64,000 bases of DNA from positions 1 through 64,000 of the forward strand of contig DEJV01000002.1 of the NCBI GenBank assembly GCA_002353525.1, given 5' to 3'. Of the stretch, positions 1 to 9,704 are shown in pieces. Both the position numbers and the translations under genes were made by a program. A model generated the notes under the pieces. It was not told the DNA's origin. It searched no databases and was given only the letters and a program-made list of their open reading frames with translations. This DNA comes from Prevotella sp. UBA2739 (GTDB lineage: Bacteria > Bacteroidota > Bacteroidia > Bacteroidales > Bacteroidaceae). Every line of letters begins with the position of its first letter. Positions within the stretch are counted from its first letter, which is position 1.

Positions 1-45
1 TGTATAATTAACTAAGTATTGAATAAAAATAATCAGATATATACA

Positions 46-1518
46 ATGATAGATTTAGCACAAATTGCCCAGAAAGGCGAACTTTTCGATGGACGCTACA
101 AGCTGTTGCGCCCATTGAGTACAGCAGGTGGCTCTGCTGACGTGTGGCTTGCTCTCGACGCCAATACGGTCAATGACCGCGAACGTCTCTTCCAACCAGA
201 ACCTCTCACCGACGACGATGTGGAGGAACTGCAGGGACTGCGCGTGGCCATTAAGATCTACCGGCCGAAAAACGCTCTCGACATCGAGGGCGAACAACAG
301 TTCCGCGACGAGTTTAAAATCGTGTTCAACTGCCACCACGCCAACCTCATCCATCCCACCTATTACTCCATCTACCACGATACACCCTACCTCGTGCTGC
401 CTTATTGTAAGGAGGGATCGGCCGAGATGCTCATCGGCAAACTTACCGACCTATGGACGTTCATCGACGATGTGGCTTCTGGACTCGACTACCTGCATTC
501 CAGCACGCCACCCATCATCCACCAGGACGTGAAGCCTGCCAACGTGCTCATCGACGACAATAAGAACTATGCCATCACCGACTTCGGCATCAGTGCCAAC
601 TTCGGGCGCAATAAGCATCAGTACTACTACGACGACGAGAACAGCGGCACGCTGGCCTACATGGCGCCCGAGCGCTTCCAGGAGGGCGTGGAGCCCATGC
701 CACAGAGCGACATCTGGGGATTCGGTGCCACCCTTTGTGAGATTCTCACGGGACAGGTGCCCTTCGGTGAGACTGGCGGACAGGCTCAGCTCAGTGGCGA
801 GATGCCCATGCCAAAGATTCCTGGTGTGCAGCCTGACATCCAGCGGCTCATCCATGCCTGTCTCGACATCGACCCTGCCAAGCGCCCCACCGCCAAGCAG
901 ATACGCGATGCTGCACGTGCCCACCAATATCCTGTTAAGTCGAAAAAGTGGCTCTATGCCTTGCTTGCTGTCCTCTTTGCCGTGCTCGTGGGAGCGCTCC
1001 TCTTCTCCATCGTGCGCAAGAAACCACAGCCCGTCGTAGAGCAGCAGCCCGTCGAAGAGGTTTACCAACAGGCCCTCCAGCGCATGAACTGTCCCAGCAT
1101 CGATTCGCTTAAGCTCGGCATGGCTACCATGGACAGCCTCAGTGGCGCTGGCTTCATCCCCGCCATCTACGAGATGGCCTTCACCTATGGCTGGTATTCC
1201 GACTCGGTGTCGGTGAACCGCAAGAAATTGCTCGGCATTGCCATGGACGACAGCTACATGCCCAAGGCCGACCACTATAGCAACCGTGCCGTGGGGCTCT
1301 TCACGCGCATCATGGAGCTTAGCGATACCACCTATGCGCGTATCAACGCCAATGCCACCTACCGTCTGGCCTGCTACTATGTCATGCCCAACAATATCTA
1401 CAAGCCCAACTACGACAAGGGTAAGCAGATTCTTCTCCGTGCCCGCGACTGGGCCGAGATGGCTAAAGACCACGACCTGCTCGACAAGATCAATCGCGGC
1501 CTGGCAACGTTTGAGTAA
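46..1518 (+). CDS. Membrane-anchored Ser/Thr protein kinase
   Basis: Eukaryote-like (Hanks-type) protein kinase, expected to phosphorylate Ser/Thr residues from the cytoplasmic side of the inner membrane. Visible motifs, in residues from this ATG: glycine-rich loop GGSADVW about 28-34, VAIK lysine about 70, catalytic loop HQDVKPAN about 159-166, DFG about 179-181 and APE about 207-209. A single membrane helix follows at about 302-322. The remaining 165 residues are helical and look Sel1/TPR-like, presumably outside the membrane. All catalytic residues are present; HRD reads HQD. A TTG nine codons upstream extends the frame, but the ATG is the more likely start. It precedes a WG-repeat-like protein and a PP2C phosphatase on the same strand, which suggests a kinase/phosphatase switch. 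Its partners are unknown. Confidence 0.9.
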   Translation: MIDLAQIAQKGELFDGRYKLLRPLSTAGGSADVWLALDANTVNDRERLFQPEPLTDDDVEELQGLRVAIKIYRPKNALDIEGEQQFRDEFKIVFNCHHANLIHPTYYSIYHDTPYLVLPYCKEGSAEMLIGKLTDLWTFIDDVASGLDYLHSSTPPIIHQDVKPANVLIDDNKNYAITDFGISANFGRNKHQYYYDDENSGTLAYMAPERFQEGVEPMPQSDIWGFGATLCEILTGQVPFGETGGQAQLSGEMPMPKIPGVQPDIQRLIHACLDIDPAKRPTAKQIRDAARAHQYPVKSKKWLYALLAVLFAVLVGALLFSIVRKKPQPVVEQQPVEEVYQQALQRMNCPSIDSLKLGMATMDSLSGAGFIPAIYEMAFTYGWYSDSVSVNRKKLLGIAMDDSYMPKADHYSNRAVGLFTRIMELSDTTYARINANATYRLACYYVMPNNIYKPNYDKGKQILLRARDWAEMAKDHDLLDKINRGLATFE

Positions 1519-1610
1519 TTGATAATTGATAATGGAGAATTTTTCGAGAAATCGCACCGTAGGTGCCCATATCTTTCTCTGTACAAAAAACTTAACACTA
1601 TAATTTGCTT

Positions 1611-3371
1611 ATGAAAAGGAACTTGTTATCATTCATCGTGTTGGCGTTGTCGGCAACCGTAAATGCACAGGTCGCCTCATGGCTCATTCCGCCCCACTAC
1701 GACGACATCAACAAAGTGATGGGGGCCGACCTCATCATCGCCGACTCGCTCAACCGCAGAATACTCTGGGACTACCAGGGCAAGCGTGTCTACGAGACTG
1801 CCGAGTCAATGTTCTCTTTCCGCGATGAGGTGGCCGTTGTCACCAAGGGAGGCACCACCGCCATGCTCGGCATCGTCTCGGCACGGGGCGAGTTCATCCC
1901 CGTGCAGGGCTTCCACGTCATCCACGACTATCCTTACTTCTCCGACGGTTTCCTCGCCGTGAAGAAGGAGAACGAGCGATATTGCCACTTCCTCGACCGT
2001 ACCGGCAACGTGGCCATACAAAACTGTATCGACGCCTTCCCCTTCAACCACGGCTTTGCCAAGTGCGACATCTACCAGCAGACCGCCAAGAAACGGGGCA
2101 TCACACCCGTGCTCCTCGACACACGCGGACTGCCCGTCAAACTGTCGGTCGACGGTAAGGACATCGACGATGGTGAGGTTTCCTTCCTCTCCTCCGTCAA
2201 CGACGAGGGCATTGCTGTCGTCGTGGCCCGTCAGCGTGTCTACCTCTTCTCTGCTGCCGACCGCCAGCTGCATCCCGTCGTTGAGGGCAGCCACGTACAG
2301 GTAGATGGCGATGCTGCCAAGTTCCTCCAACAGGCCGGCGACGGTTACGAGCTCACCGCCAAGGGTGGAGGTGGCCGTGTCGTCTTCCGCTTCGATAACC
2401 GCTACATCCCTACCGAGCTCATTGCCAACGGCACCACCACTACTTATACCGCCCGTGGGCGTGAAGAGTGGAATCCTGCCACCACCCTCGAGGTCAGAGC
2501 CAAGGGTGACCTCTACGGTATCTATCGTGGTAAAAAAGAAATCCTGCCTCCACAGTTCACCGACTGTCCCACCTGCTTCGACAACAAAGCCCTCGTCAGC
2601 GTTAACGGCAAGTACGGGCTGCTGCAGGTCAGCAACTTCGGCGACTTTGAGTTCAGCATGAACAAAGGCAACGACATTGCCTTCCGCCACCAGCGCACCG
2701 AGACCACCATCCGCCTCGACATCCCGTTCCCCGTGGCCACAGAGACTATCGGCATCAAGATGCCGCCCGAGTCGGGATGCGAGATCGACGTCACCTCGCG
2801 CGAGGCTAAGACCACCAGCCATGGCAGCTCCGTGGTCTACTATTGCACCCTTACCATTCCGCAAACCCTCGACGACGAGACCCACGAGATCCAGTATCAG
2901 GCACAGGCCGTCTACGACGGACTCGTCTCGGCCCCCGTGCCCTTCGTCGCCAAGGAGTGGTACTATAAATATTTCAACATCGATGTTGACGATGTCGAGA
3001 CCACCATCAACAAGGGCAACCTCTTCTTCACCTTCAACATCTCGGCCGACAAGCAGCCTGGCGAGGAAGACTATCCCAGCACCGTCAGCGTGAAGTCCGG
3101 CAATCTGCCCGTCAACCTCGAGAAACTCTCTGAGACCCGCTATCGCTGCAGCGTTACAGGCCTCCACGAGGGCGTCAACCAGGTCATCATCCAGATACAA
3201 GAGCCAGGCTGTCCGCCATCCGAATACCCCTTCGAGGTCACTTACACCAAGCCTGTGCCTAAGACCACGGCCAAGGCCGCTGTCAAGGAGAAAGTCATCA
3301 TCAAGAACAACTCCAAGCCTCGCCGTCAGGCTCCGCCACAAACAACCAAGAAACCGAGACTGGAAATCTAG
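1611..3371 (+). CDS. Secreted WG-repeat-like protein
   Basis: 586-residue protein with a clear signal peptide (MKRNLLSFIVLALSATVNAQ), so exported. The N-terminal half has WG-repeat-like segments (for example GFLAVKKEN followed by HFLDRTGNVAI), a beta-rich repeat of unknown ligand. The C-terminal half looks like Ig-like beta-sandwich modules and ends in a basic Lys/Arg/Pro tail. No catalytic motif was seen. It lies about 90 bases after the kinase gene and before the PP2C gene, so it may be a sensor or substrate in that pathway; that is inference. The frame can be extended two codons to a TTG, but the ATG begins a better signal peptide. Confidence 0.75.
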   Translation: MKRNLLSFIVLALSATVNAQVASWLIPPHYDDINKVMGADLIIADSLNRRILWDYQGKRVYETAESMFSFRDEVAVVTKGGTTAMLGIVSARGEFIPVQGFHVIHDYPYFSDGFLAVKKENERYCHFLDRTGNVAIQNCIDAFPFNHGFAKCDIYQQTAKKRGITPVLLDTRGLPVKLSVDGKDIDDGEVSFLSSVNDEGIAVVVARQRVYLFSAADRQLHPVVEGSHVQVDGDAAKFLQQAGDGYELTAKGGGGRVVFRFDNRYIPTELIANGTTTTYTARGREEWNPATTLEVRAKGDLYGIYRGKKEILPPQFTDCPTCFDNKALVSVNGKYGLLQVSNFGDFEFSMNKGNDIAFRHQRTETTIRLDIPFPVATETIGIKMPPESGCEIDVTSREAKTTSHGSSVVYYCTLTIPQTLDDETHEIQYQAQAVYDGLVSAPVPFVAKEWYYKYFNIDVDDVETTINKGNLFFTFNISADKQPGEEDYPSTVSVKSGNLPVNLEKLSETRYRCSVTGLHEGVNQVIIQIQEPGCPPSEYPFEVTYTKPVPKTTAKAAVKEKVIIKNNSKPRRQAPPQTTKKPRLEI

Positions 3372-3540
3372 TGTTAGTTGATAACTGAGTTTAACTGAGA
3401 ACTGATAACTGAGAACTGATAACTGAGAACTGAGAGGTATGATTACTCTCAAGGCTCAGAAGATAGCTCGAAAGCTAATCACACTTTTCACTTCTCACCT
3501 CTCACTTCTCACCTCTCACCTCTCAGATTCCTAACATCTT
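3372..3540. repeat. Word-repeat spacer with core A (copy 1, minus orientation)
   Basis: The spacer starts with heptamer words of the type AACTGAGAACTGATA. It then holds core A in reverse orientation at about 3439-3480 (ATGATTACTCTCAAGG to CTCGAAAGC), followed by words of the type TTCTCACCTCTCAC. It directly follows the stop codon of the WG-repeat gene. Confidence 0.8.
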
Positions 3541-3574
3541 CCATTCTCAATCCTCAATCCTCAATATTTCTGCT

Positions 3575-4450
3575 ATGAGAATAAAGATTTCTGCCCTCAC
3601 AGACGCAGGGAAAGAACGCGATAACAACGAAGACTCACTGCTCTTTTGCCCAGACCTCGGGCAACAGCAGTGGCAGACACAACATACCGACGATTACGCC
3701 CCTCTCAGTACCCTCGGAGCCCTGCTCATCGTGGCCGATGGCATGGGAGGTGCCAATGCCGGCGAGGTCGCCTCATCGCTAGCCGTTGAGGCCGTCAAAG
3801 ACTATTTCCAGCCCTCGCGCATTCAGGCTGCCATTAGCCAGGACCTCGTGCCCGAGCTGCTCCAGCGTGTCGTCGTCACCGCCGACGAAGCCGTCAACCA
3901 GCGCATCAGCCGCGACCCCTCCACCGAGGGAATGGGCACCACCATCGTCCTCTGCTGGATGCATGGCGACAGCGCCCACCTCGCATGGTGCGGTGACAGC
4001 CGTGGCTATGCCTACAACCCTGTCACAGGCTTGCGCCGTCTCACCACCGACCACTCCTATGTGCAGGAACTCATCCAGAGTGGCGAGCTCACCGAGGAGG
4101 AAGCCTTCAAGCATCCCGAGAACAATATCATCACGCGCGGACTCGGCGACTTCCAGGCCACTCCCGCTGCCGACATCGTAGAGCACCAGCTGCAGCCCAA
4201 CGACATCCTCATGCTCTGTAGCGACGGACTCTGTGGATACTGTTCCGACCACGACATCGAGCAGGTCATCCACGACACCTACACCGATGCCGACCTCTGT
4301 GCACAGCAGCTCATGCAGCTCGCCCTCGACGCCGGAGGCTGCGACAACATCGCCATCACCGTGGCCTCGCTCATCGGCGATGACGACGAGGCACCCAGCC
4401 AGCCTATGTTTGCTCCCCTGAAGCGCTTCTTTAACCGGCTGATGAAGTGA
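3575..4450 (+). CDS. PP2C-family Ser/Thr protein phosphatase
   Basis: Metal-dependent PPM/PP2C phosphatase of 291 residues, expected to reverse Ser/Thr phosphorylation in the cytoplasm. The metal-binding motifs are all visible: RDNNED at 15-20, DGMGG at 55-59, GDSRGY at 140-145, CSDGL at 215-219 and GGCDNIAIT at 254-262. No signal peptide or membrane helix was seen. It is the third gene of a co-oriented set with the kinase, which supports a matched kinase/phosphatase pair. A word-repeat element separates it from the preceding gene, so it may have its own promoter. The length and motif order are normal for the family. Confidence 0.93.
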   Translation: MRIKISALTDAGKERDNNEDSLLFCPDLGQQQWQTQHTDDYAPLSTLGALLIVADGMGGANAGEVASSLAVEAVKDYFQPSRIQAAISQDLVPELLQRVVVTADEAVNQRISRDPSTEGMGTTIVLCWMHGDSAHLAWCGDSRGYAYNPVTGLRRLTTDHSYVQELIQSGELTEEEAFKHPENNIITRGLGDFQATPAADIVEHQLQPNDILMLCSDGLCGYCSDHDIEQVIHDTYTDADLCAQQLMQLALDAGGCDNIAITVASLIGDDDEAPSQPMFAPLKRFFNRLMK

Positions 4451-4498
4451 AGCCTCCATCCTATAGGGTAGGGGGCACAGTGCCAAAACCAAATAGTT

Positions 4499-4537
4499 AG
4501 CGGCAGCAGTTACAATCTCTTTGTAGCTGCTGCCGCT
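4499..4537. terminator. Bidirectional hairpin between convergent genes
   Basis: Inverted repeat AGCGGCAGCAGTTACAA / TTGTAGCTGCTGCCGCT with a 5-base loop and one mismatch. It lies between the PP2C gene (+) and queH (-), with a T-rich stretch on the right side. It probably terminates both transcripts. Confidence 0.7.
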
Positions 4538-4560
4538 TCGTTTGTGTTTGTCCAGTCCTC

Positions 4561-5157
4561 TTACCGCATGCTAAACTCGCAACCGCAGTACTGCTGGTTG
4601 TAGAAGGCATAGGCTTTGAGCAGGGCATTGCGACGGTCGGAGAGGCCGCCCTTGCGCCAGTTCTGTGCCCAGAAATGGGTACCGGGGACGGATTGTTCTG
4701 CGGCCAGGCCGGCACGGGTAATCTGTTCGATGCTTTTCCAGCGCGACGAGGCGAGGGTGGTGGTGAAGTAGGGGATGCCGAGTTCGGAGGCCTTGCGGGC
4801 AGTAGCCTGCAGGCGCATGCGGAAACAGAGTTCGCAGCGACGGCCGCGCTCGGGTTCGTGCTCGAGACCGACAACGCAATGCTGCCAGGCAGGGTGGTCG
4901 TAGTCGCCGTCTATCCAACGCAGGCCGAGGCTGTCGGCGTGGCGCTGGCTCTCCTCCTTACGGATGGTGTACTCGGAAAGGGGGTAGATGTTGGGATTGA
5001 AATAGTAGATGACGGGCTGCAGCCGGTGGCTGAGCATCCACTCGACAATGGCGGACGAGCAAGGGGCACAACAGGCATGGAGCAGCACGGGGGCTGGCTG
5101 GTCTGAGTCGGTGAGGGCCTGCAGCGCAGGCGGAAGCTGGATGGGCGGACGTTTCAT
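4561..5157 (-). CDS. queH: Epoxyqueuosine reductase QueH
   Basis: DUF208/QueH enzyme, which reduces epoxyqueuosine to queuosine at the tRNA wobble base and is the non-orthologous replacement for QueG. The N-terminal HACCAPCS motif (residues 28-35), a later CELC pair and the terminal CGC are the cysteine motifs expected for its Fe-S cluster and active-site disulfide. The start at 5157 gives a 4-base ATGA overlap with the upstream deacetylase gene, implying translational coupling. An alternative start 13 codons upstream would overlap that gene by more than 40 bases and is less likely. The 198-residue length fits the family. Confidence 0.9.
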   Translation of the reverse strand: MKRPPIQLPPALQALTDSDQPAPVLLHACCAPCSSAIVEWMLSHRLQPVIYYFNPNIYPLSEYTIRKEESQRHADSLGLRWIDGDYDHPAWQHCVVGLEHEPERGRRCELCFRMRLQATARKASELGIPYFTTTLASSRWKSIEQITRAGLAAEQSVPGTHFWAQNWRKGGLSDRRNALLKAYAFYNQQYCGCEFSMR

Positions 5158-5765
5158 TCGAATGTCTTGAATTGGTAGCCCTGGTCGCGCAGCCACTCGA
5201 TGCTGCGGGGCAGGGCGGTGTGTAGCTTGTCGATGCTCTTAAGGGAGTCGTGGAAGGTGATGATAGAGCCGTTGCGGGCATAGCGCTGCACGTTGGCCAC
5301 TACATCGTCGGCGGTGAGCCACTTGCTGTAGTCGCGCGTGACGACATCCCACATGACGATGCGGAACTCCTTGCTGAGCCAGTAGTAGACGCTGTGGCGC
5401 AACCATCCGTGGGGCGGACGGAAGAGGTGGGCGTGGATGAGCTCGTTGGCCTTGAAGGTGTTGATGATGTAGGTGGTGGTCCAGTGCTTGAAGGCGCCGA
5501 GGTGATTGTGGGTGTGGTTTCCCACCTGATGGCCTGCATCGACTATCTGCTGGTAGAGGTGGGGGTACTTGCGCACGTTGTCGCCGACCATGAAGAAGGT
5601 GGCCTTGATGCCATAACGGTCGAGAGTGCTGAGAATGAAGGGCGTGGACTCAGGGATAGGGCCGTCGTCGAAGGTGAGATAGACGGCCCTATCGTGTTTG
5701 TCCATTCGCCACGTGGCCCTAGGGTAGAGCCATCGCAGCCAGCGTGCGGGTTGCTCGATGAACAT
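5154..5765 (-). CDS. NodB-type polysaccharide deacetylase
   Basis: 203-residue carbohydrate esterase 4 (NodB-like) protein. Motifs seen: TFDDGP at 31-36 (catalytic base and metal Asp), HTHNH at 84-88 (metal histidines) and RPPHGW at 116-121. It should remove N- or O-acetyl groups from a polysaccharide, possibly peptidoglycan or an exported glycan. No convincing signal peptide was seen, so the cellular location is open. It lies 12 bases after the DUF2723 gene and overlaps queH by 4 bases, so the three genes look like one transcript, although no functional link is evident. Confidence 0.88.
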   Translation of the reverse strand: MFIEQPARWLRWLYPRATWRMDKHDRAVYLTFDDGPIPESTPFILSTLDRYGIKATFFMVGDNVRKYPHLYQQIVDAGHQVGNHTHNHLGAFKHWTTTYIINTFKANELIHAHLFRPPHGWLRHSVYYWLSKEFRIVMWDVVTRDYSKWLTADDVVANVQRYARNGSIITFHDSLKSIDKLHTALPRSIEWLRDQGYQFKTFE

Positions 5766-5777
5766 AGTGTGCGTGTG

Positions 5778-8700
5778 CTACAGCTCGAACTGTCCTCCCT
5801 TCGACTGGTAGGCCATGGTGATGTTGTTGAAATCCTTCTCCAGCTTGTCGGCATAGGCGGGGTCGATGATGTCGGCCACGGCGAGAGCCTGCTGGAGCAC
5901 GTAGATCTGCATCATGCACTCCTGCTGCGACTGTGCGAAGCGGGTGGGGCTGAGCGAGCAGTACCAGGTCATGTACTGGCGGGCGTTGTGCCAGATGGCA
6001 TCAACATAGGCCTTGGCCTTGGCGCTGTTGCCGAGGGTGGCATAGGCGCGCGCGATGGTGAGACCGCCACTGAGATAGTTGATAGGCACATTGTAGGAGG
6101 GGAGCACCTTCTCGGCATAGGCGAGGGCCTTGGCGGCCTCGGCATTCTTACCCTCGGCGATAAGGTGGGTGGCAAGGTCGCCGAAGAGACGCCGGTGGGT
6201 GTAGCACATGCGCATGACGGTCTCGTCGAGATAGAGTCCGCGCTGGTTGAGACCACCGTACTTATAGCGCGTCATGAGGTTGGTGTAGACGCGGTCGGTG
6301 TCGTAGTTGGTGGCTCCGTCTACGGGTTTGCCGTCAATGTTGGTGGTGAAGGGGGTGATGCGGTTGACGAGTCCCTCCTGCACGAAGTTATCGCCCAGGT
6401 TCATATAGTTCTCGCTGCCCACGGTGAGGGCGACGTAGATGGGTCGGGTCCAGTTGCACTGGGCAATCATCTCGAGCATCATGAGCTCGTGCTTGTAGAG
6501 GGCGTTCTTGCCCTTGAGTGAGATGACCATGCGGTCGGGGATGCTGTCGGCGGCCATCATCATGCCACTGCGGCGCACGGCCTCCTTGTCGATGGTGACG
6601 AAGAGAGTGTCGGTGGGGATGATGTGCATGTCGGCATTGCGTCCGCGCACCCAGTGGCGCAGGATGTTCTTCAGCTCGAAGGGCTGGTCGCCGAAGGTCT
6701 CGCGGGCCTGGTCGGGATTCTCGCGGTAGAAGTCGAGCACCTGCTGCTTATACTGGGGCACCACCTCGATGTACTCGTTGGTGCCTGAGCAGTAGTCGAG
6801 GCGCGGCCACGTGATGGGCACGGAGGGCGACTCGTAGGCAGGGCGTAGCATCTGGTCGATGTACCAGTCGGTCTGCAGATAGCTGAGGTTGCACACGCGT
6901 GCGTCGGTGCGCACACCTTCTACATCTTGGTTGTACCAGAGGGGGAAGGTGTCGTTATCACCATTGGTGAAGATGATGGGGTTGCCCTTATCTTGCAGCG
7001 ACATGAGGTAATTCTGACCGAAGTCGCGGCAGGTGTAACGGCCCGAGCGGTCGTGGTCGTCCCACGTCTGCGAGGCCATCTGCAGGGGTACGAGCAGACA
7101 GGCAAGTGCCACGACGGCCGACACGACGGGGCCGTGGAGCTTGCAGTAGCGGCGCAACAGGTCGAGAATGGCTGCCACGCCCATGCCGCACCAGATGGCG
7201 AAGGCATAGAAGGAGCCGGCGTAGGCATAGTCGCGCTCGCGCGGCTGCATGGGTGTCTGGTTAAGGTAGATGACGATGGCCAGTCCGGTCATGAAGAAGA
7301 GGAAGAAGACCACCCAGAACTGCTTGATGCCTTTCTCCTTACGGCCAAGCGACTGCCAGAAGAGACCGATGAGTCCGAGCAGCAGAGGCAGACAGTAGAA
7401 GACGTTGTGGCCCTTGTTGAGCTTCAGCTCGTCGGGCAGCAGATCCTGGTCGCCCAGACGCAAGTTGTCGATGAAGGGGATGCCTGTGATCCAGTTGCCG
7501 TGCTCAAGCTCGCCGTTGCCCTGGATGTCGTTCTGCCGTCCGGCAAAGTTCCACATGAAGTAGCGCCAGTACATGAAGTTGCACTGGTAGGAGATGAAGA
7601 AGCGCAGGTTCTCGAGCTGTGTGGGCACCTTGACGCTGACGGGCTCGCCACAGCGGTCATAGGGTACCTCGGTGCCGTCGACGCCTCCCATCCAGCTCTC
7701 GTAGGCCTGTGTGTGGGCGGAGCTGTGCATGCGCGGGAAGAGCATGTTCTGGGCATATTTATACTGGCGTTTGCGCGAGACAACGAAGTAGGAGTCTTTC
7801 TCCATGTCGTTGGCTTTCTCCTTGCGCTGATATTCGGGGGCTCCCTCGGTGGCCACAGGGCGGCACATGTCGCCGTCTACCTGCAGGGCTATCTGCGAGG
7901 TATAGGCCTGGCCGTAGAGCAGCGGACGGTCGCCATATTGGTCGCGGCTGAGGTATTTGCCCAGGGTGAAGATGTCCTCGGGTGAGTTCTGGTCCATGGG
8001 CGGGTTGGCCGATGAACGGATGACGATGACGGCATAGGTGCTGTAGCCGATCATAAGCATGAGCAGGCACAGCAGCGTGGTGTTCTTCATGCGCGCGGTG
8101 ATGGCGGGCAGGAACTTGAACTGGCCCTTGACGACGAACCACAGCAGGGTGAGCACCACGGCACCGATGATGAATGCCGACCAGCCGTAGCCGTAGAACG
8201 GAACGCCGAGCATGCCGATGGCAGCGACGAACGAGAGGTTCTCGCGGGCGATGTGCTTGTGCTGGTAGCTCTCGTAGATGGCCCAGATGACCACGGCCAC
8301 GAGGAGGATGATGTAGACGATGACGCCGGTGTTGAAGGGTAGGCCGAGGGTGTTGACGAAGAACAACTCGAACCAGCCGCCCACGGTGATGATGCCGGGA
8401 ACGACGCCATAGAGGATGGCGGCCACGAGCACGAACGAGATGGCCAGGGCGATGAGCGAGCCCTTCAGGTCGGCATTGGGGAACCGCTTGTAGTAGTAGA
8501 CCAACACGATGGCGGGCACACACAGCAGATTGAGCAGGTGGACACCGATGGAGAGGCCCGTCATATACATGATGAGCACCAGCCAGCGGTCGCTATGAGG
8601 CTCGTCGGCATGGTCTTCCCATTTCAGAATGAGCCAGAACACCACGGCAGTAAACGCCGAGGAGTAGGCATAGACCTCGCCCTCTACGGCCGAGTACCAG

Positions 8701-9110
8701 AAGGTGTCGGAGAAGGTGTAGATGAGCGCTCCCACCAGTCCGCTGGCCTCAATGGCGATGAGCTTGTTGAGGGTGAGCTCGTCCCACGAGTCGATGAGCA
8801 ACCGGCGCGTGAGGTGGGTGATAGACCAGAACAGGAACAGAATACACGTAGCCGAGAGCAGGGCGCTCATGATGTTGACCATGAAGGCCACCTTCGACGG
8901 GTCGCTGGTGAGCTGGGTGAACAAATTGGCGGTGAGCATGAAGAAGGGTGCCCCGGGGGGATGGCCTACTTCGAGTTTATAACCTGTGGTGATGAATTCC
9001 GGACAGTCCCAGAAACTGGCTGTCGGCTCGATGGTAGAGCAATAGACGACGGCTGCAATGAGAAAGGTGAGCCATCCGAGCACATTGTCTACAATTCTGT
9101 ACTGTTTCAT
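5778..9110 (-). CDS. DUF2723 multi-pass membrane protein
   Basis: Large 1110-residue inner-membrane protein of the DUF2723 family, which is abundant in Bacteroidota and resembles protein O-mannosyltransferase-type (GT-C) glycosyltransferases. The N-terminus shows the family signature with STIEPTASFWDCPEF and the GHPPGAPFF segment after the first helix. About a dozen hydrophobic segments fill the first 730 residues. The C-terminal third is soluble, with TPR-like helices, and probably periplasmic. A transferase acting on a lipid-linked sugar is the likely role; donor and acceptor are unknown. A TATCTTTG promoter box lies about 75 bases upstream. Confidence 0.85.
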   Translation of the reverse strand: MKQYRIVDNVLGWLTFLIAAVVYCSTIEPTASFWDCPEFITTGYKLEVGHPPGAPFFMLTANLFTQLTSDPSKVAFMVNIMSALLSATCILFLFWSITHLTRRLLIDSWDELTLNKLIAIEASGLVGALIYTFSDTFWYSAVEGEVYAYSSAFTAVVFWLILKWEDHADEPHSDRWLVLIMYMTGLSIGVHLLNLLCVPAIVLVYYYKRFPNADLKGSLIALAISFVLVAAILYGVVPGIITVGGWFELFFVNTLGLPFNTGVIVYIILLVAVVIWAIYESYQHKHIARENLSFVAAIGMLGVPFYGYGWSAFIIGAVVLTLLWFVVKGQFKFLPAITARMKNTTLLCLLMLMIGYSTYAVIVIRSSANPPMDQNSPEDIFTLGKYLSRDQYGDRPLLYGQAYTSQIALQVDGDMCRPVATEGAPEYQRKEKANDMEKDSYFVVSRKRQYKYAQNMLFPRMHSSAHTQAYESWMGGVDGTEVPYDRCGEPVSVKVPTQLENLRFFISYQCNFMYWRYFMWNFAGRQNDIQGNGELEHGNWITGIPFIDNLRLGDQDLLPDELKLNKGHNVFYCLPLLLGLIGLFWQSLGRKEKGIKQFWVVFFLFFMTGLAIVIYLNQTPMQPRERDYAYAGSFYAFAIWCGMGVAAILDLLRRYCKLHGPVVSAVVALACLLVPLQMASQTWDDHDRSGRYTCRDFGQNYLMSLQDKGNPIIFTNGDNDTFPLWYNQDVEGVRTDARVCNLSYLQTDWYIDQMLRPAYESPSVPITWPRLDYCSGTNEYIEVVPQYKQQVLDFYRENPDQARETFGDQPFELKNILRHWVRGRNADMHIIPTDTLFVTIDKEAVRRSGMMMAADSIPDRMVISLKGKNALYKHELMMLEMIAQCNWTRPIYVALTVGSENYMNLGDNFVQEGLVNRITPFTTNIDGKPVDGATNYDTDRVYTNLMTRYKYGGLNQRGLYLDETVMRMCYTHRRLFGDLATHLIAEGKNAEAAKALAYAEKVLPSYNVPINYLSGGLTIARAYATLGNSAKAKAYVDAIWHNARQYMTWYCSLSPTRFAQSQQECMMQIYVLQQALAVADIIDPAYADKLEKDFNNITMAYQSKGGQFEL

Positions 9111-9184
9111 GTATGTAAACTAATTGATAATTGACAATTGATAATTGATAATTATTGACACAGAGTCATGAAATTTTCAAATTG

Positions 9185-9192
9185 CAAAGATA
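9185..9192 (-). promoter_or_regulatory. Bacteroidota -7 promoter box for the DUF2723 gene
   Basis: On the minus strand this reads TATCTTTG, matching the TAnnTTTG consensus of the Bacteroidota housekeeping sigma factor. It lies about 75 bases upstream of the DUF2723 start, which leaves room for a leader containing AATTGAT words. Confidence 0.6.
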
Positions 9193-9251
9193 CAAAAGAG
9201 TTGGGAGTTAAGGGGTGGGAGTTAGGAGTTTTCAGTACTCCTTAATCATTT

Positions 9252-9704
9252 TTAACTCATCAATTCACCACCAAAGGCCAGCAGCACGTAGCGCAGCAGC
9301 TTGCCAAGGGTGATGCTGACGGTCGTGATGACGACGTTGGCACGCATCAGACCCAGGGCGATGGCGATGGCACTGCCCAGTACGGGCAGGAACGTGAAGA
9401 ACCCCATCCACGCACCACGGCCCGCCATGAAACGGGTGGCACGCTGAAGCGACTCACGGCTCACATGCAGATAACGCTCAATCCACTCCAGACGCCCCAG
9501 ACGGCCCACACCATAGTTGAACAGCGAGCCGAGGGTGTTGCCAATGGTGCCGTAGAGCACCAGTCCCCAGGGCTCGAGTCCGGCAGCCATGAGTGCCACC
9601 ATGACAGCCTCGCTGCTGAAGGGAAACACCGAGCCTGCGATGAACGAGGCCACGAAGAATCCCCAGTAGCCGTATTCGGTCAGAAGAGCAATGAGGGTAT
9701 CCAT
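9252..9704 (-). CDS. YqaA/DedA-type small membrane protein
   Basis: 150-residue membrane protein of the YqaA/DedA (SNARE-associated/VTT) type. It has hydrophobic segments at about 8-27, 40-62, 95-118 and 122-145. The conserved pattern of an N-terminal FxGSxFPxxSE-like region (AGSVFPFSSEAVM) and a central GNTLGSxxNYxxGR is visible. The DedA superfamily includes lipid scramblases and flippases; the exact role here is unknown. Its start overlaps the end of the upstream membrane protein gene by 25 bases, so the two are probably co-transcribed. Confidence 0.82.
   Translation of the reverse strand: MDTLIALLTEYGYWGFFVASFIAGSVFPFSSEAVMVALMAAGLEPWGLVLYGTIGNTLGSLFNYGVGRLGRLEWIERYLHVSRESLQRATRFMAGRGAWMGFFTFLPVLGSAIAIALGLMRANVVITTVSITLGKLLRYVLLAFGGELMS

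Noticed and set aside
1806..3452. 548-codon minus-strand open frame
   Set aside because: Antisense shadow of the WG-repeat gene, with no signal peptide, motifs or start context; its first codons fall in repeat words.
5250..6521. 423-codon plus-strand open frame
   Set aside because: Lies antisense to both the deacetylase and the DUF2723 gene, crossing their boundary; no domain seen.
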